64,000 bases of DNA, taken from contig OZ252048.1 of assembly GCA_965247915.1 (NCBI GenBank), positions 2,914,001-2,978,000 on the forward strand, written 5' to 3'. The notes under the pieces are model-generated. The model was given only the letters and a program-made list of their open reading frames with translations, was not told the origin of the DNA and ran no database searches. Positions 43,732 to 53,099 of this stretch are shown here, one piece after another (positions within the stretch are counted from its first letter, which is position 1; each line of letters opens with the position of its first letter). The translations under genes and the position numbers were made by a program. Source of the stretch: JAKZRT01 sp965247915. Its GTDB lineage: Bacteria > Pseudomonadota > Alphaproteobacteria > Rhodobacterales > Rhodobacteraceae.

Positions 43732-45219
43732 ATGGAAAAGCCAAATCTGCTCTTTGTGTTTTCTGACCAACACGCACGAAAAGTGGCGGGGTGCTACGGT
43801 GATCCCCATGTACATACGCCAAATCTGGATTGGCTGGCCGCGGAAGGCGCGATTTTTGATAACGCGTATTGCCCCTCGCCTCTATGCGTTCCCAGCCGTA
43901 TGTCGATGCTCACATCTCGATGGCCGTACCGACAGCAATGCTGGACAAATGATGATTTTCTCCGATCCGATTTGCCAACCTGGCCTATGTCGGTTGGAAA
44001 GGCCGGGCTAAGGCCAGCATTAGTCGGGCGCATGCACGCAAACGGACCAGATCAACACCATGGGTATAGCGAGCGCCTTGTTGGCGATCACGTTCCGAAC
44101 TGGCCAGGCGTTCCGCGAAGCTCGCTGGGCGTTTTGCGCAATACGAACGATCCCCAACCTGAGTCACTTGAAATGTCGGGGCCAGGCGGAAATCCGTATC
44201 AAATAAAAGATACTGAAGTTACCGCGACGGCTGTGGATTGGCTGAAATCAAATGCGCGCGAGGAACTGGAAAGCGGACGGCCATTTTGTTTGACCGTCGG
44301 TTACATGCTTCCGCACCCGCCATATGTAGTCGATGCGGACATATTTAACCGATATGACGGTGTGGTCGGCTTGCCAGAGATAGATGTTCCCAATGCTGGC
44401 CAAGAGCATGCATTCCATAATTGGTGGCGGAATGATCGCGGGATCGCAGATGTTTCTGACAAAAACGTGCTAAGAGCTCGGGCGGCTTATTGGGGAATGG
44501 TCCACCGACTAGATGAAAACATCGGGCACTTGCTTGCGGCGCTTAATGCCATCGACCAACTCGACAATACTTTGATCGTTTATGCGTCTGATCATGGCGA
44601 TCATTTGGGCAATCGTGGATTGTGGTGGAAGCACACATTTTATGAAGAATCTGTAAAAGTACCGATCGTGATGAGGTTGCCGAATGTCGTTCCATCGGGT
44701 CAAAGAACGGATATTGTCGTCAATCTTATCGACCTGTCTCAGACAATGCTTGAAGCAATGGGTGCGCAGCAATTGCCAAATGCAGATGGCAAAAGCTTTT
44801 GGTCGGCAATCACGGACAACGGGGCCAATTGGTCCAATTCGACATTTTCGGAATATTGCACAGATGAAGTGCCCGATTGGACCGGCCGACGCGCCATTCA
44901 GCAAAGAATGTTCAGGAGCGGGCCGTGGAAACTAGTCCTCTACAATGATGAAGAACCGCAACTGTTCAATTTGGATGACGATCCGACGGAACAACGCGAC
45001 CTTGCGACAGAACCAAAAAACGCCGTTCTCATTCGAGAGCTAACGGCAACGGCAACCGAAAAATGGCAGCCTGTGGAAATCAGAAATACAATGCGCTTGC
45101 GCCGCCAGAACAAGGATTTTGTCGGGCATTGGGCAAAAACAGCCCTTCCTGAAAGCAAAATCGTTTGGGATCTTACCCCGGATCTTTGCTGGTTAGGCGA
45201 AAATGAAAGCGAGCAGTGA
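43732..45219 (+). CDS. type I sulfatase, cytoplasmic (fucose cluster)
   Basis: A 495-residue sulfatase closely related to the one at 4754-6238 (shared SDQH, PLCVPSRMSML with Cys 52 and Arg 56, ASDHGDHLGNRGLWWKHTFY, FSEYCTDE). No signal peptide, so it should work in the cytoplasm after maturation of Cys 52 to formylglycine by an enzyme encoded elsewhere. It stands upstream of SDR, hydrolase and fuconate dehydratase genes on the same strand. A fucose sulfate or fucose-containing sulfated fragment is the likeliest substrate by context. Confidence 0.86.
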   Translation: MEKPNLLFVFSDQHARKVAGCYGDPHVHTPNLDWLAAEGAIFDNAYCPSPLCVPSRMSMLTSRWPYRQQCWTNDDFLRSDLPTWPMSVGKAGLRPALVGRMHANGPDQHHGYSERLVGDHVPNWPGVPRSSLGVLRNTNDPQPESLEMSGPGGNPYQIKDTEVTATAVDWLKSNAREELESGRPFCLTVGYMLPHPPYVVDADIFNRYDGVVGLPEIDVPNAGQEHAFHNWWRNDRGIADVSDKNVLRARAAYWGMVHRLDENIGHLLAALNAIDQLDNTLIVYASDHGDHLGNRGLWWKHTFYEESVKVPIVMRLPNVVPSGQRTDIVVNLIDLSQTMLEAMGAQQLPNADGKSFWSAITDNGANWSNSTFSEYCTDEVPDWTGRRAIQQRMFRSGPWKLVLYNDEEPQLFNLDDDPTEQRDLATEPKNAVLIRELTATATEKWQPVEIRNTMRLRRQNKDFVGHWAKTALPESKIVWDLTPDLCWLGENESEQ

Positions 45220-45295
45220 GTTTGAAATAATCACACATACCGCCAGGTGAGAACTGCCGGCGGCGCAAGAAACGTGGCCTCATAGGGCAGAGAAA

Positions 45296-46044
45296 ATGAC
45301 CAAAAAAGATGCCAAATTGACTCAAAAAAGGGCGCTAGTGACGGCTGCAGGCCAAGGGATCGGGCGCGCGAGTGCGGAACTTTTTGTCGCCGAGGGCGCC
45401 AGCGTGATTGCTTGCGACATAAATACCGACGCGCTTGCGGAATTCGGCGGTGTCGATGGTATTTCACCGTTGCATCTTGACGTGACGGAAGGCGAAGCTG
45501 TTAAGGCGGCAGTGGCACAGATTGGAACATTGAACGTGTTGTTCAATTGCGCTGGCTATGTCGCCGATGGTTCCATTTTGCGCTGCCAAGAGGGCGATTG
45601 GGATTTCAGCTTCGATTTGAATGTCAAAGCGATGTACTGGCTGGCCAAGCTAGTGCTGCCAGGCATGATTGAAAACGGCGGCGGTTCGATCATCAATATG
45701 TCGTCCGTGGCGTCCTCCATCAGAGGCGTGCCAAACCGCTTTGCCTATTGCGCGTCCAAGGCCGCCGTGATCGGCCTGACCAAATCAATTGCAGCCGATT
45801 TTGTGACCGACGGCATTAGGTGCAACGCAATTTGTCCTGGCACCGTGGATAGCCCAAGCCTGCATGAGCGCCTGCGCGCAACTGGCGACTACGAAAAAGC
45901 GATGACGGACTTCATCGCGCGTCAGCCTATGGGGCGCATTGGCGCGGCTGAGGAAATCGCTGCGCTCGCACTTTATCTTCCAGCGATGTCAGCGCCTTTA
46001 CCACAGGCCAGACCCACGCCATCGATGGCGGCTGGTCGATCTGA
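45296..46044 (+). pseudogene. SDR, probable 2-keto-3-deoxy-L-fuconate dehydrogenase, with a frameshift
   Basis: A short-chain dehydrogenase with the cofactor motif TAAGQGIGRAS, FNCAGYVADG, catalytic INMSSVASS and FAYCASKAAV. At about 45977-45980 one base (a T) seems missing: the original frame reads LALYLPAMSAPL, while the +1 frame gives SSDVSAFTTGQTHAIDGGWS, the expected SDR C-terminus, and stops at 46042-46044. Without the repair the frame runs into the next gene and produces a 536-residue apparent SDR-hydrolase fusion. The affected part closes the SDR fold, so activity is doubtful unless the lesion is a sequencing error. The role would be oxidation of 2-keto-3-deoxy-fuconate at C4. Confidence 0.8.
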
Positions 46045-46060
46045 AATTCGGAGAATTCAC

Positions 46061-46906
46061 ATGAAATTACTACGCTACGGGCCAGCCGGTCAAGAAAAGC
46101 CGGGTGTTCTGGACGACACCGGAACGATACGCGACTTGTCAGGCAGAGTAAGCGATATCTCTGGTGAGATGCTGGGCGACGGATCGCTCCGAGAGCTGCG
46201 CGGAATTGATCCCACAGGTCTTCCCGTTGTGTCGGGAAACCCGCGTTTGGGTCCTTGTGTCGGGGGCGTCGGAAAAATTGTTTGTATCGGCCTTAACTAC
46301 GCCGATCACGCAACCGAAAGTGGCATGGAACTGCCCGCGGAGCCAGTGGTCTTTTTCAAGGCGACCTCGGTGATAACCGGTCCCGATGATGCCTTCGAAA
46401 TCCCGCGCGGTTCGGTTAAGACCGACTGTGAGGTTGAGCTGGGTGTCGTTATCGGCAAACACACCAAATATGTTGGGGTCGAAGACGCGCTGGATCACGT
46501 CGCGGGCTATTGCGTGATCAATGATCTGAGCGAACGTGATTTTCAGCTGCATCGCTCGGGCCAGTGGGTCAAAGGGAAATCCGCCGATACATTTGGTCCG
46601 ATCGGGCCCTGGCTCGTCACCCGCGTTGAAGTCGCGGATCCTCAGAATTTACCGATGTACCTTGAGGTTAACGGGCACCGCTATCAGGAAGGCTCGACCA
46701 GCACGATGCATTTTGACGTGGCAACCGTTGTGTCTCATCTGTCACAATTCATGAGTCTGCAACCTGGTGATGTGATTTCCACTGGCACGCCTCCGGGCGT
46801 GGGCATGGGGCAAGACCCGGAAACTTATCTGAAGCCGGGGGACACTATCGAGCTGGGGATCGAAGGCCTAGGCGTTCAGCGCCAGAGGGTTGAGGCCGCG
46901 AAATGA
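46061..46906 (+). CDS. FAH-family hydrolase, probable 2,4-diketo-3-deoxy-L-fuconate hydrolase
   Basis: 281 residues from an ATG preceded by CGGAG. Fumarylacetoacetate hydrolase fold: ICIGLNYADHATESG-type block (VCIGLNYADHATESGMELP), KTDCEVELGVVIGKHTKYVG with metal-binding Glu pair, GYCVINDLSERDFQLHRSGQ with Asp, and the closing STGTPPGVGMG. In the diketo-hydrolase variant of L-fucose catabolism this enzyme cleaves the diketo acid to pyruvate and L-lactate. The apparent N-terminal SDR part in the long frame is due to the upstream frameshift. Overlaps fucD by 4 bp. Confidence 0.85.
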   Translation: MKLLRYGPAGQEKPGVLDDTGTIRDLSGRVSDISGEMLGDGSLRELRGIDPTGLPVVSGNPRLGPCVGGVGKIVCIGLNYADHATESGMELPAEPVVFFKATSVITGPDDAFEIPRGSVKTDCEVELGVVIGKHTKYVGVEDALDHVAGYCVINDLSERDFQLHRSGQWVKGKSADTFGPIGPWLVTRVEVADPQNLPMYLEVNGHRYQEGSTSTMHFDVATVVSHLSQFMSLQPGDVISTGTPPGVGMGQDPETYLKPGDTIELGIEGLGVQRQRVEAAK

Positions 46907-48174
46907 CAAAGATTACGGGTCTGCGCACCTATGACCTGCGCTTTCCGACGTCTCAATCGCTGGATGGATCGGACGCCATGAACCCGGACCCCGATTATTC
47001 GGCGGCCTATGTGGTTCTTGAAACTGATGGCGCTCACGAAGGCCACGGGCTGACCTTTACAATTGGGCGCGGCAACGAGATCTGCGTCGCAGCTATCGAA
47101 GCTCTGAGCGCGCTGATGACGGGTTTGGAACTCGACTGGATTGCCGAGGATATGGGCCGGTTCTGGCGTCATATCACCGGCGACAGCCAATTACGCTGGA
47201 TCGGCCCGGACAAAGGCGTCATTCATCTGGCCACCGGTGCCGTGGTTAACGCGGCCTGGGATCTCTGGGCAAAATCGGCGGGCAAGCCGGTCTGGCGTCT
47301 TGTCGGCGACATGAGCCCCGAAGAGATCGTGCGCCTAATCGATTTCCGCTATCTTACAGATGCCATCACACCGGACGAAGCGCTGGCATTGCTGCGCGCC
47401 GCAGAGCCGGGAAAAGACGAGCGTATCGCAAAGCTGCAGGCCGAAGGATATCCCTGCTACACCACCTCTGCGGGCTGGCTTGGGTATTCCGACGAAAAAC
47501 TCCGCGGTCTGTGTCGCGAGGCAAAAGATGCAGGCTTTACCCACACCAAGTTCAAAGTGGGCCGCGATCTGCAGGACGACATTCGCCGCCTGACCATCGC
47601 CCGCGAAGAGCTTGGTGAAGACATGAACATCATGATCGACGCCAATCAGGTCTGGGAAGTTGATCAGGCCATAGATTGGGTCAAGGAACTGGCCTTTGCG
47701 CGTCCTTTCTTTATCGAAGAACCGACAAGCCCGGATGATATTTCAGGCCATAGAGCGATCCGGGAAAGCGTTGCACCCATCAAGGTCGCAACAGGCGAAA
47801 TGTGCCAGAACCGGATTCTGTTCAAGCAATTCATCAAGGATAGCGCGATTGATATCGTTCAGATCGACAGCTGCCGCATGGGGGGCTTGAACGAAGTGCT
47901 TGCGGTGATACTGATGGCCGCCAAATACGATCTGCCCGTGTGGCCACATGCCGGCGGTGTGGGCCTGTGCGAGTATGTGCAGCATATGTCGATGATCGAC
48001 TATGTTGCCATCAGCGGTGAAAAAGACAGCAGGCGGATCGAATTTGTCGATCATCTGCACGAGCATTTTATCGATCCGTGCATCGTGGACAACGGCGCCT
48101 ATCTGGCTCCGACCGCTCCCGGGTTCTCAATCGAAATGAAGCGCGAGACATTGGATAATCCACCCCAATTTTGA
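46903..48174 (+). CDS. fucD: L-fuconate dehydratase
   Basis: A 423-residue enolase-superfamily enzyme. The N-terminal block RFPTSQSLDGSDAMNPDPDY, QLRWIGPDKGVIHLATGAVV and TTSAGWLGYSDEKL are diagnostic of FucD as recalled from Xanthomonas. Catalytic residues align with a constant offset of two: Lys 216/218 (KFKVG), Asp 246 (MIDANQ), Glu 272 (IEEPTSPDD), Glu 299 (TGEMCQNR), His 349 (PHAGGVGL). It dehydrates L-fuconate to 2-keto-3-deoxy-L-fuconate and is the strongest single clue to the cluster's substrate. Last gene of the operon. Confidence 0.95.
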   Translation: MTKITGLRTYDLRFPTSQSLDGSDAMNPDPDYSAAYVVLETDGAHEGHGLTFTIGRGNEICVAAIEALSALMTGLELDWIAEDMGRFWRHITGDSQLRWIGPDKGVIHLATGAVVNAAWDLWAKSAGKPVWRLVGDMSPEEIVRLIDFRYLTDAITPDEALALLRAAEPGKDERIAKLQAEGYPCYTTSAGWLGYSDEKLRGLCREAKDAGFTHTKFKVGRDLQDDIRRLTIAREELGEDMNIMIDANQVWEVDQAIDWVKELAFARPFFIEEPTSPDDISGHRAIRESVAPIKVATGEMCQNRILFKQFIKDSAIDIVQIDSCRMGGLNEVLAVILMAAKYDLPVWPHAGGVGLCEYVQHMSMIDYVAISGEKDSRRIEFVDHLHEHFIDPCIVDNGAYLAPTAPGFSIEMKRETLDNPPQF

Positions 48175-48177
48175 TGT

Positions 48178-48543
48178 CCCTATAAATTGGACGTAGCCAG
48201 CGCTTGATCGCCGGTTCGGGCAACTTTTCGATTTCGGCTCCTGCGCCAGCAATTGCTCGATCTGATTCTGATCATCATCGATGACCGATGCTTTGACGGC
48301 TTGAGCTGTCTCTGCATTTGCTGTGCGCACCACCAACGCCGCTGCTGCTCCGCCCGAATGTTGAAGTTGCAGTCGGTCTTTCGAACCCGCGTTGTATTGC
48401 CGGGCCCGTAGGGTGTTTTCACCATCGACTTCGTCGAGTGCAGGAAAGGTCCTTGTGACGACGCCCAGGTGCCCACGATAGGTCTACGATCAATGCCCCC
48501 AACACTCAATTGAGGAAAATCAGGGCACTGCTGTGAATCGGCA
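48178..48543. other. gap without recognisable gene
   Basis: 366 bp between fucD and the IS21 left end. Overlapping minus-strand frames exist but none has a plausible start with ribosome site or a family I recognise. It may be decayed sequence. No repeat or tRNA seen. Confidence 0.5.
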
Positions 48544-49654
48544 TGCAAAACTGACCCACTTAGGTGGGTTATGATCGTTTAAAATTGACCCTCTTGTTTT
48601 GTTAACGTCCGCGCGTATTAGCGCGGAGAATGAGCAGGTGATATTGATGGAAAGTGCAGCGAAGATCCGTCGCATGGTTTTGCGTGATGGGCGAAGTATT
48701 AGATCTGTGGGCCGGGAGACGGGATTGTCGCGGAACACGATCAGGAAGTATCTGAAGGACAGCTCGCCTCCGAGCTACCATCGTCAGGTTGATCCAGTTC
48801 GGCACAAATTGTGTGACTATGAAGAGCGGCTCCAAACCTTGTTTGAGCAGGACCTGAAGCGCCCTCGCCGAGAACGTCGGACAGGGGTGAAGCTTTATGA
48901 GCAGCTGGTTTTGGAAGGATATACGGGGTCATATTCGCCAGTTCAGCGTTTTGTTCGAGACCTGAAACGCACGGGTTTGAGGTCAGGAGATGCGTTCATT
49001 CCGTTGCAGTTCCAGTCTGGCGATGCGCTGCAGTTTGACTGGAGCGAAGAACATGTCGTCTTGGGCGGAATTGCCCAGAAGGTGAAGATTGCCCACTTCC
49101 GTCTGTGCCACAGCCGCAAGCCCTTTGTTGTGGCCTACCCCGGGGAACCTCAAGAGATGGTGCTTGACGCTTTCGTGAGAGCGTTGACCTTTTATGGCGG
49201 GGTTCCGCGCCGTGTGATCATCGATAATCCCAAGACAATGGTGACCTATGTATCGCGCTCGAAAGACCGGATCTTTCACCCACGCTTTCTGGCCTTGATG
49301 AACCACTATGTCATGGAACCGGTGGCCTGCACGCCCGCGTCGGGCTGGGAAAAGGGTCAGGTCGAAAACCAGGTGCAGTTTTTGCGCAGTCGGCTGTTCA
49401 CGCCCAAACTGGCTTTTGATGATTTGGAGGGCCTGAATGCCTGGCTGTATCTGCAATGTGATGCCCTTGGATCACGCCCCCATCCAGAGCGACAGGATCA
49501 GACAGTTGATGCTGTCTTTGCTGCAGAACAGGCTGAACTGCGCCCTCCCGGCCGCCCTTTTGATGGCTATGTTGATGACCTGCTCCCCGAAAACTGGTCC
49601 ATTTGAAAGGAGGATCTGTTCGCTTAATGTTCACGAGAACGAGGAGAACAGGGA

Positions 49655-49921
49655 ATGCGCAAGTCACGGTTTAGCGAAGAGCAGATTGTTCGGATCATTC
49701 AGGAGTATGCGGCGGGTGCGAAAGTGTCCGAGTTGTGCCGTAAGCACGGTATGTCGGATGCCACCTTTTACAAATGGAAAGCCAGGTATGGCGGCCTTCA
49801 GATTTCCGATGTCAGGCGGCTGAAAGACCTGGAATCGGAGAACGGCAAGCTGAAGAAGCTGCTGGCCGAAACCATGCTTGATAATGCTGGCCTGAAAGGG
49901 CTTCTGGCAAAAAACTTCTGA
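49655..49921 (+). CDS. IS3-family orfA, copy 2
   Basis: 88 residues, identical to copy 1: helix-turn-helix (CRKHGMSDATFYKWKARYGG) plus coiled coil (LESENGKLKKLLAETML). The A AAA AAC heptamer at 49909-49915 lies two codons before its stop. A -1 shift there leads directly into KLLKPASRREAV of orfB, giving the OrfAB transposase. Confidence 0.92.
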   Translation: MRKSRFSEEQIVRIIQEYAAGAKVSELCRKHGMSDATFYKWKARYGGLQISDVRRLKDLESENGKLKKLLAETMLDNAGLKGLLAKNF

Positions 49922-49947
49922 AGCCTGCAAGCCGCCGGGAAGCAGTC

Positions 49948-50814
49948 ATGGTTCTTTGCCGTGACTATCAGTTTTCAACTCGGCGGGCCTGTGGGCTGAT
50001 TGGGTTTTCCAGATCGAGTAATGAATACAGAGGAAGGCCGGATCGCCATGCGAGGATACGGGAACGGCTGGTCACGCTTTCCGGCAAACACCGACGCTAT
50101 GGCTATCGCATGTTGCATGCCAAGCTTGGCCAGGAGGGTTTCAAGGTGAACGTGAAAGTGGTGGAGCGACTTTACCGAGAGGAGCGCCTGACCCTGCGCC
50201 GCCGCAATCGCAAGAAAATCCCCAAGGGCGTGCGCGAAGGCGCCTGGTGCCCGATCGCCGCCAACCAGCGGTGGAGCCTGGACTTCACCATGGATGCGCT
50301 CGCCAACGGCAGGAAGTTCCGCACCGTCAATCTGAAAGACGACTGCACACGGGAATGTCCGGCGATTGATGTGGCCCTGTCGATCCCCGGCTCCCGCGTG
50401 GTGGAAATGCTGGAACGGGTGGCTCGTGAGCGGGGGTACCCGGATGTTCTGACCGTTGACAATGGGCCTGAACTACGAGGCCGCGCGCTTGATGGCTGGG
50501 CAGATGATCACGGCGTGCAGCTCTACTTCATCGACCCGGGCAAGCCGACCCAGAACGCCTACATCGAAAGTTTCAACGGCCGGTTTCGCGAAGAATGCCT
50601 GAACTTGAACTGGTTCACCTCGCTGGCCGGGGCAGAAAGGATCATCGAGGACTGGCGGATCGATTACAATCAAAACCGGCCCCACTCTTCGCTGAACTAT
50701 CAAACCCCGGAAGAATTTGCCGCAAACAGGCCTTTCCATAAACCGCAATGGGCAGCGACGCTTGAGCTATCTGAAGGCTCCGCGCCACCGCCCATTGCTC
50801 ACGCCGCCGAATAA
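49948..50814 (+). CDS. IS3-family orfB, copy 2 (integrase domain)
   Basis: 288 residues as an independent ORF; the true product is probably the frameshift fusion starting at orfA. HTH_21-like N-terminal region, then rve catalytic domain with LDFTMDALANGRKF (Asp), VDNGPELRGRAL (Asp) and NAYIESFNGRFREECL (Glu), followed by NRPHSSLNYQTPEEFA. All catalytic residues intact. Confidence 0.93.
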   Translation: MVLCRDYQFSTRRACGLIGFSRSSNEYRGRPDRHARIRERLVTLSGKHRRYGYRMLHAKLGQEGFKVNVKVVERLYREERLTLRRRNRKKIPKGVREGAWCPIAANQRWSLDFTMDALANGRKFRTVNLKDDCTRECPAIDVALSIPGSRVVEMLERVARERGYPDVLTVDNGPELRGRALDGWADDHGVQLYFIDPGKPTQNAYIESFNGRFREECLNLNWFTSLAGAERIIEDWRIDYNQNRPHSSLNYQTPEEFAANRPFHKPQWAATLELSEGSAPPPIAHAAE

Positions 50815-51461
50815 TGGCAAACAAAAGAGGAACAGAGTCTACCTAAAAGTGGCCCTCAAATTGGGGGCAGGTCATTGAGAAGGCCGTTCGGGTGCGCTCT
50901 ACTTGCCTGGTTCAATATGACAGCAACCGCTACAGCGTTCCGGCCTGTTTTGCTGGAAACCATGTCTCGTTGCGGGCCTATGCCGGTTGCGTCAAAGTGG
51001 TTGCAGGTCAAGATGTGATCGCCGAGCACAAACGTCACTTTACCCGTAATATCAGTTACTTTGAGCCCTGGCATTATGTCCCTTTGCTGGTACGCAAGCC
51101 CGGAGCCCTGCGTGATGGCGCGCCCTTTGTGGATTGGCACCTGCCAGATGCCATGCACCAGATCAGGGTGCATTACATGAAGGGCAAAGGTGGAGATCGG
51201 GAGTTTGTAGACCTTCTTATGCTGGCGCAAGACCACGGGATTGACGTTGTGGAAACGGCCTGTGATCTGGCTGTCGCGCAAAACACCCTACGCTTGCCTG
51301 CCGTCATCAACTTGATCAATCAGTTGGTCGAACCGATCATCCCCCCACTGGCACAAAGCTATGACTATCCCATGCTGACGATGCGCCCGGAGGCCAACTG
51401 CAAACGATATGAGACATTGTGCGCCCGCCGAGAGATGACAGCATGAATGCCCTCATTGATC

Positions 51462-52562
51462 GGCGTTGTTGCACGGATCGGGTGTCAAGTGTTAACACAG
51501 GCTTTTGCCACGACCACGGATATGCTTAATGCCGCATAAATTCAACACCTCCCGCCGGCACAAGTTTGCGAAGAAGAAATATCGGGTGACGAACTGGTGC
51601 GGGTATAATGAAAGCCTGCGAAATCGTGGTGATTTGACGGTCTGGATCACAGGGGATGCGCGAAAGCACTGGGCTGCACCACGGCGCAGGTCACGCGGCG
51701 GCCAGCCGCGATACTCGGATCTGGCGATCACGATGTGCCTGACGCTGGGCATGGTTTACAGGTTGCCGCTGCGCCAGACCCAAGGGCTGATACGCAGCAT
51801 ATCAAAGCTGATGCTGCTGGAAATTTCAGTTCCTGATTTCTCGACCCTGTCGCGCCGAGGGCGTGGTCTGAGCCTTCCGGCAAGGCCCAAAATCAAAATA
51901 ACAGATCCGGTCCACTTGGCCATCGACAGTACGGGTTTGAAGGTTTTCGATGAGGGTGAGTGGCTGCAAAGCAAGTATAATGTAAAGGCCAAACGCAAAC
52001 GGTGGCGTAAACTTCACCTTGGTCTGAACCTTGTGACTGGCGATATCGTTTGTTCGGATTTAACGCTGGATGACGTTGGCGATCCAACAGTGCTGCCTGA
52101 TCTATTAAATCAGATTGGCACTCCGGTCTCCCGGTTTATAGCGGACGGTGCCTACGACGGCGCACCGACCAGTGACTTGCTTAAGGCACGATTTGGCGAG
52201 GCGGTTGAAATCATTATTCCTCCACCGAAGAACGCCATTCCAAGCCCGCAATCCAAGTGTTTTCCCTCACTTCGAGACCGACATATTGTTAAAATTCAAA
52301 CTCATGGCCGCATGGCCTGGCAATCTGGCAGTGGCTACAATCAGCGCAGTAGAATTGAGACACAGATGGGGCGCTGGAAGGCTATTATCGGGCCAAAACT
52401 GAAAGCCCGCTGTTTCGAAAATCAGCAAACGGAGGCCAAAATCGGCGTCGCCATTCTCAACAAAATGACCGAACTCGGCCGACCCGTGTTCAAACAAATC
52501 TCATAGCCTGTATCACGGGTAAGGGCGGCTTGCGACTATTGTCTGATCCATGCAACAACGCC
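51462..52562 (+). mobile_element. IS5-family insertion sequence, copy 3
   Basis: 1101 bp, same termini as the other copies. Its left end cuts istB of the IS21 element and its right end cuts the panB-like gene of the first tandem unit. No matching target duplication, so DNA between the IS21 and panB has probably been deleted. Confidence 0.9.
51529..52506 (+). CDS. IS5-family transposase, copy 3
   Basis: About 325 residues, identical by inspection to copy 1 including the LVTGDIVCSDLTLDDVGDP segment. Catalytic regions AIDSTGLKVF, FIADGAYDGAPTSD and RSRIETQMGRW intact. An earlier TTG start (51505) is possible. Confidence 0.92.
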   Translation: MPHKFNTSRRHKFAKKKYRVTNWCGYNESLRNRGDLTVWITGDARKHWAAPRRRSRGGQPRYSDLAITMCLTLGMVYRLPLRQTQGLIRSISKLMLLEISVPDFSTLSRRGRGLSLPARPKIKITDPVHLAIDSTGLKVFDEGEWLQSKYNVKAKRKRWRKLHLGLNLVTGDIVCSDLTLDDVGDPTVLPDLLNQIGTPVSRFIADGAYDGAPTSDLLKARFGEAVEIIIPPPKNAIPSPQSKCFPSLRDRHIVKIQTHGRMAWQSGSGYNQRSRIETQMGRWKAIIGPKLKARCFENQQTEAKIGVAILNKMTELGRPVFKQIS

Positions 52563-53036
52563 GGTCCAGGTGCTCTTTTTGGGTACAAGCCCGGCATGTC
52601 CGCGCACGGGAATTCCGCTTTCAGCCAATGCTTCGACAAAACGAAGGCTCCATTGACACATAATTGAGTCAGCGCCGTGCTCCATGGCATTGAATGCCGC
52701 ACGCATGGCCTCCTGCTTGCTGGTTACGCGTGTCAGTGGCATCGCGAAATACATGAACGTATGCGGCGCCGCCGCTCGGATGGCTTGGGCATGCTGGGGC
52801 GCATCAGGGTTATAGCGCACGACCAATGTGTCGATGCCTGCGACTTCAGCGGCCCGCGCTTCTGACACCCTGAACAGCATGGTTTCGGTCAACTGGCGCT
52901 TGTTCTTCAGATCCCGAATGTCTTTGACGGTATAATTTCTCAGGGCATAGGCGCCGGTCATCGTCACGACGCGTTTGAGCGGGCTGTCGGCATCAACTGG
53001 CCCAGGGAGAACGCCAGATTTCGGTTTGTCGGCCAT
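52563..53036 (-). pseudogene. panB-like gene, N-terminal fragment (copy A)
   Basis: 158 codons identical to the start of the complete copy (55946-56839), ending at KKSTWTG where IS5 copy 3 begins; seven foreign codons follow before a stop. The C-terminal half of the barrel is missing, so it should be inactive. Confidence 0.92.
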
Positions 53037-53099
53037 CACACTCCGGAAACCGCAGCGTCAAATCCCACGCAACTGTGACGATCAGGTGCAGGTTGGGAC

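Larger units (their letters stand above)
49576..50874 (+). mobile_element. IS3-family element, copy 2 (complete)
   Basis: 1299 bp starting TGACCTGCTCCCC and ending GGGGGCAGGTCA, flanked by TTGA at 49572-49575 and 50875-50878: a clear 4-bp target duplication. It carries intact orfA and orfB and a slippery heptamer. Its near-identical but damaged relative is at 33496-34786. Confidence 0.94.
48647..51446 (+). pseudogene. istA: IS21 transposase IstA, split by an IS3 element
   Basis: Part 1 (48647-49575): IRRMVLRDGRSIRSVGRETG helix-turn-helix, then integrase core with LQFDWSEEHVVLGG (first Asp), RRVIIDNPKTMV (second Asp) and GWEKGQVENQVQFLR (Glu). Part 2 (50875-51446): VRVRSTCLVQYDSNRYSVPA, typical IstA C-terminal domain. 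Removing the IS3 and one TTGA copy rejoins GYVEKAVRVR in frame, so the interruption is recent and otherwise clean. The ATG at 48647 fits the family N-terminus; 48599 is the longest frame. Confidence 0.9.
48544..51461 (+). mobile_element. IS21-family element, interrupted and truncated
   Basis: The left end begins about 48544 with TGCAAAACTGACCCACTT, typical of IS21-type termini. istA is split by an IS3 copy, and istB is reduced to its first codons (ATGAATGCCCTCATTGATC) by IS5 copy 3. The right end is lost. Confidence 0.82.

Noticed and set aside
45296..46906. A genuine bifunctional SDR-FAH fusion enzyme of 536 residues
   Set aside because: The alternate frame gives the exact SDR C-terminus and stop, and the FAH part has its own ribosome site and ATG; a single missing base explains the long frame better.
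48180..48548. 122-residue minus-strand ORF between fucD and IS21
   Set aside because: No start context or recognisable domain; the overlapping frame is equally open, so coding is not supported.
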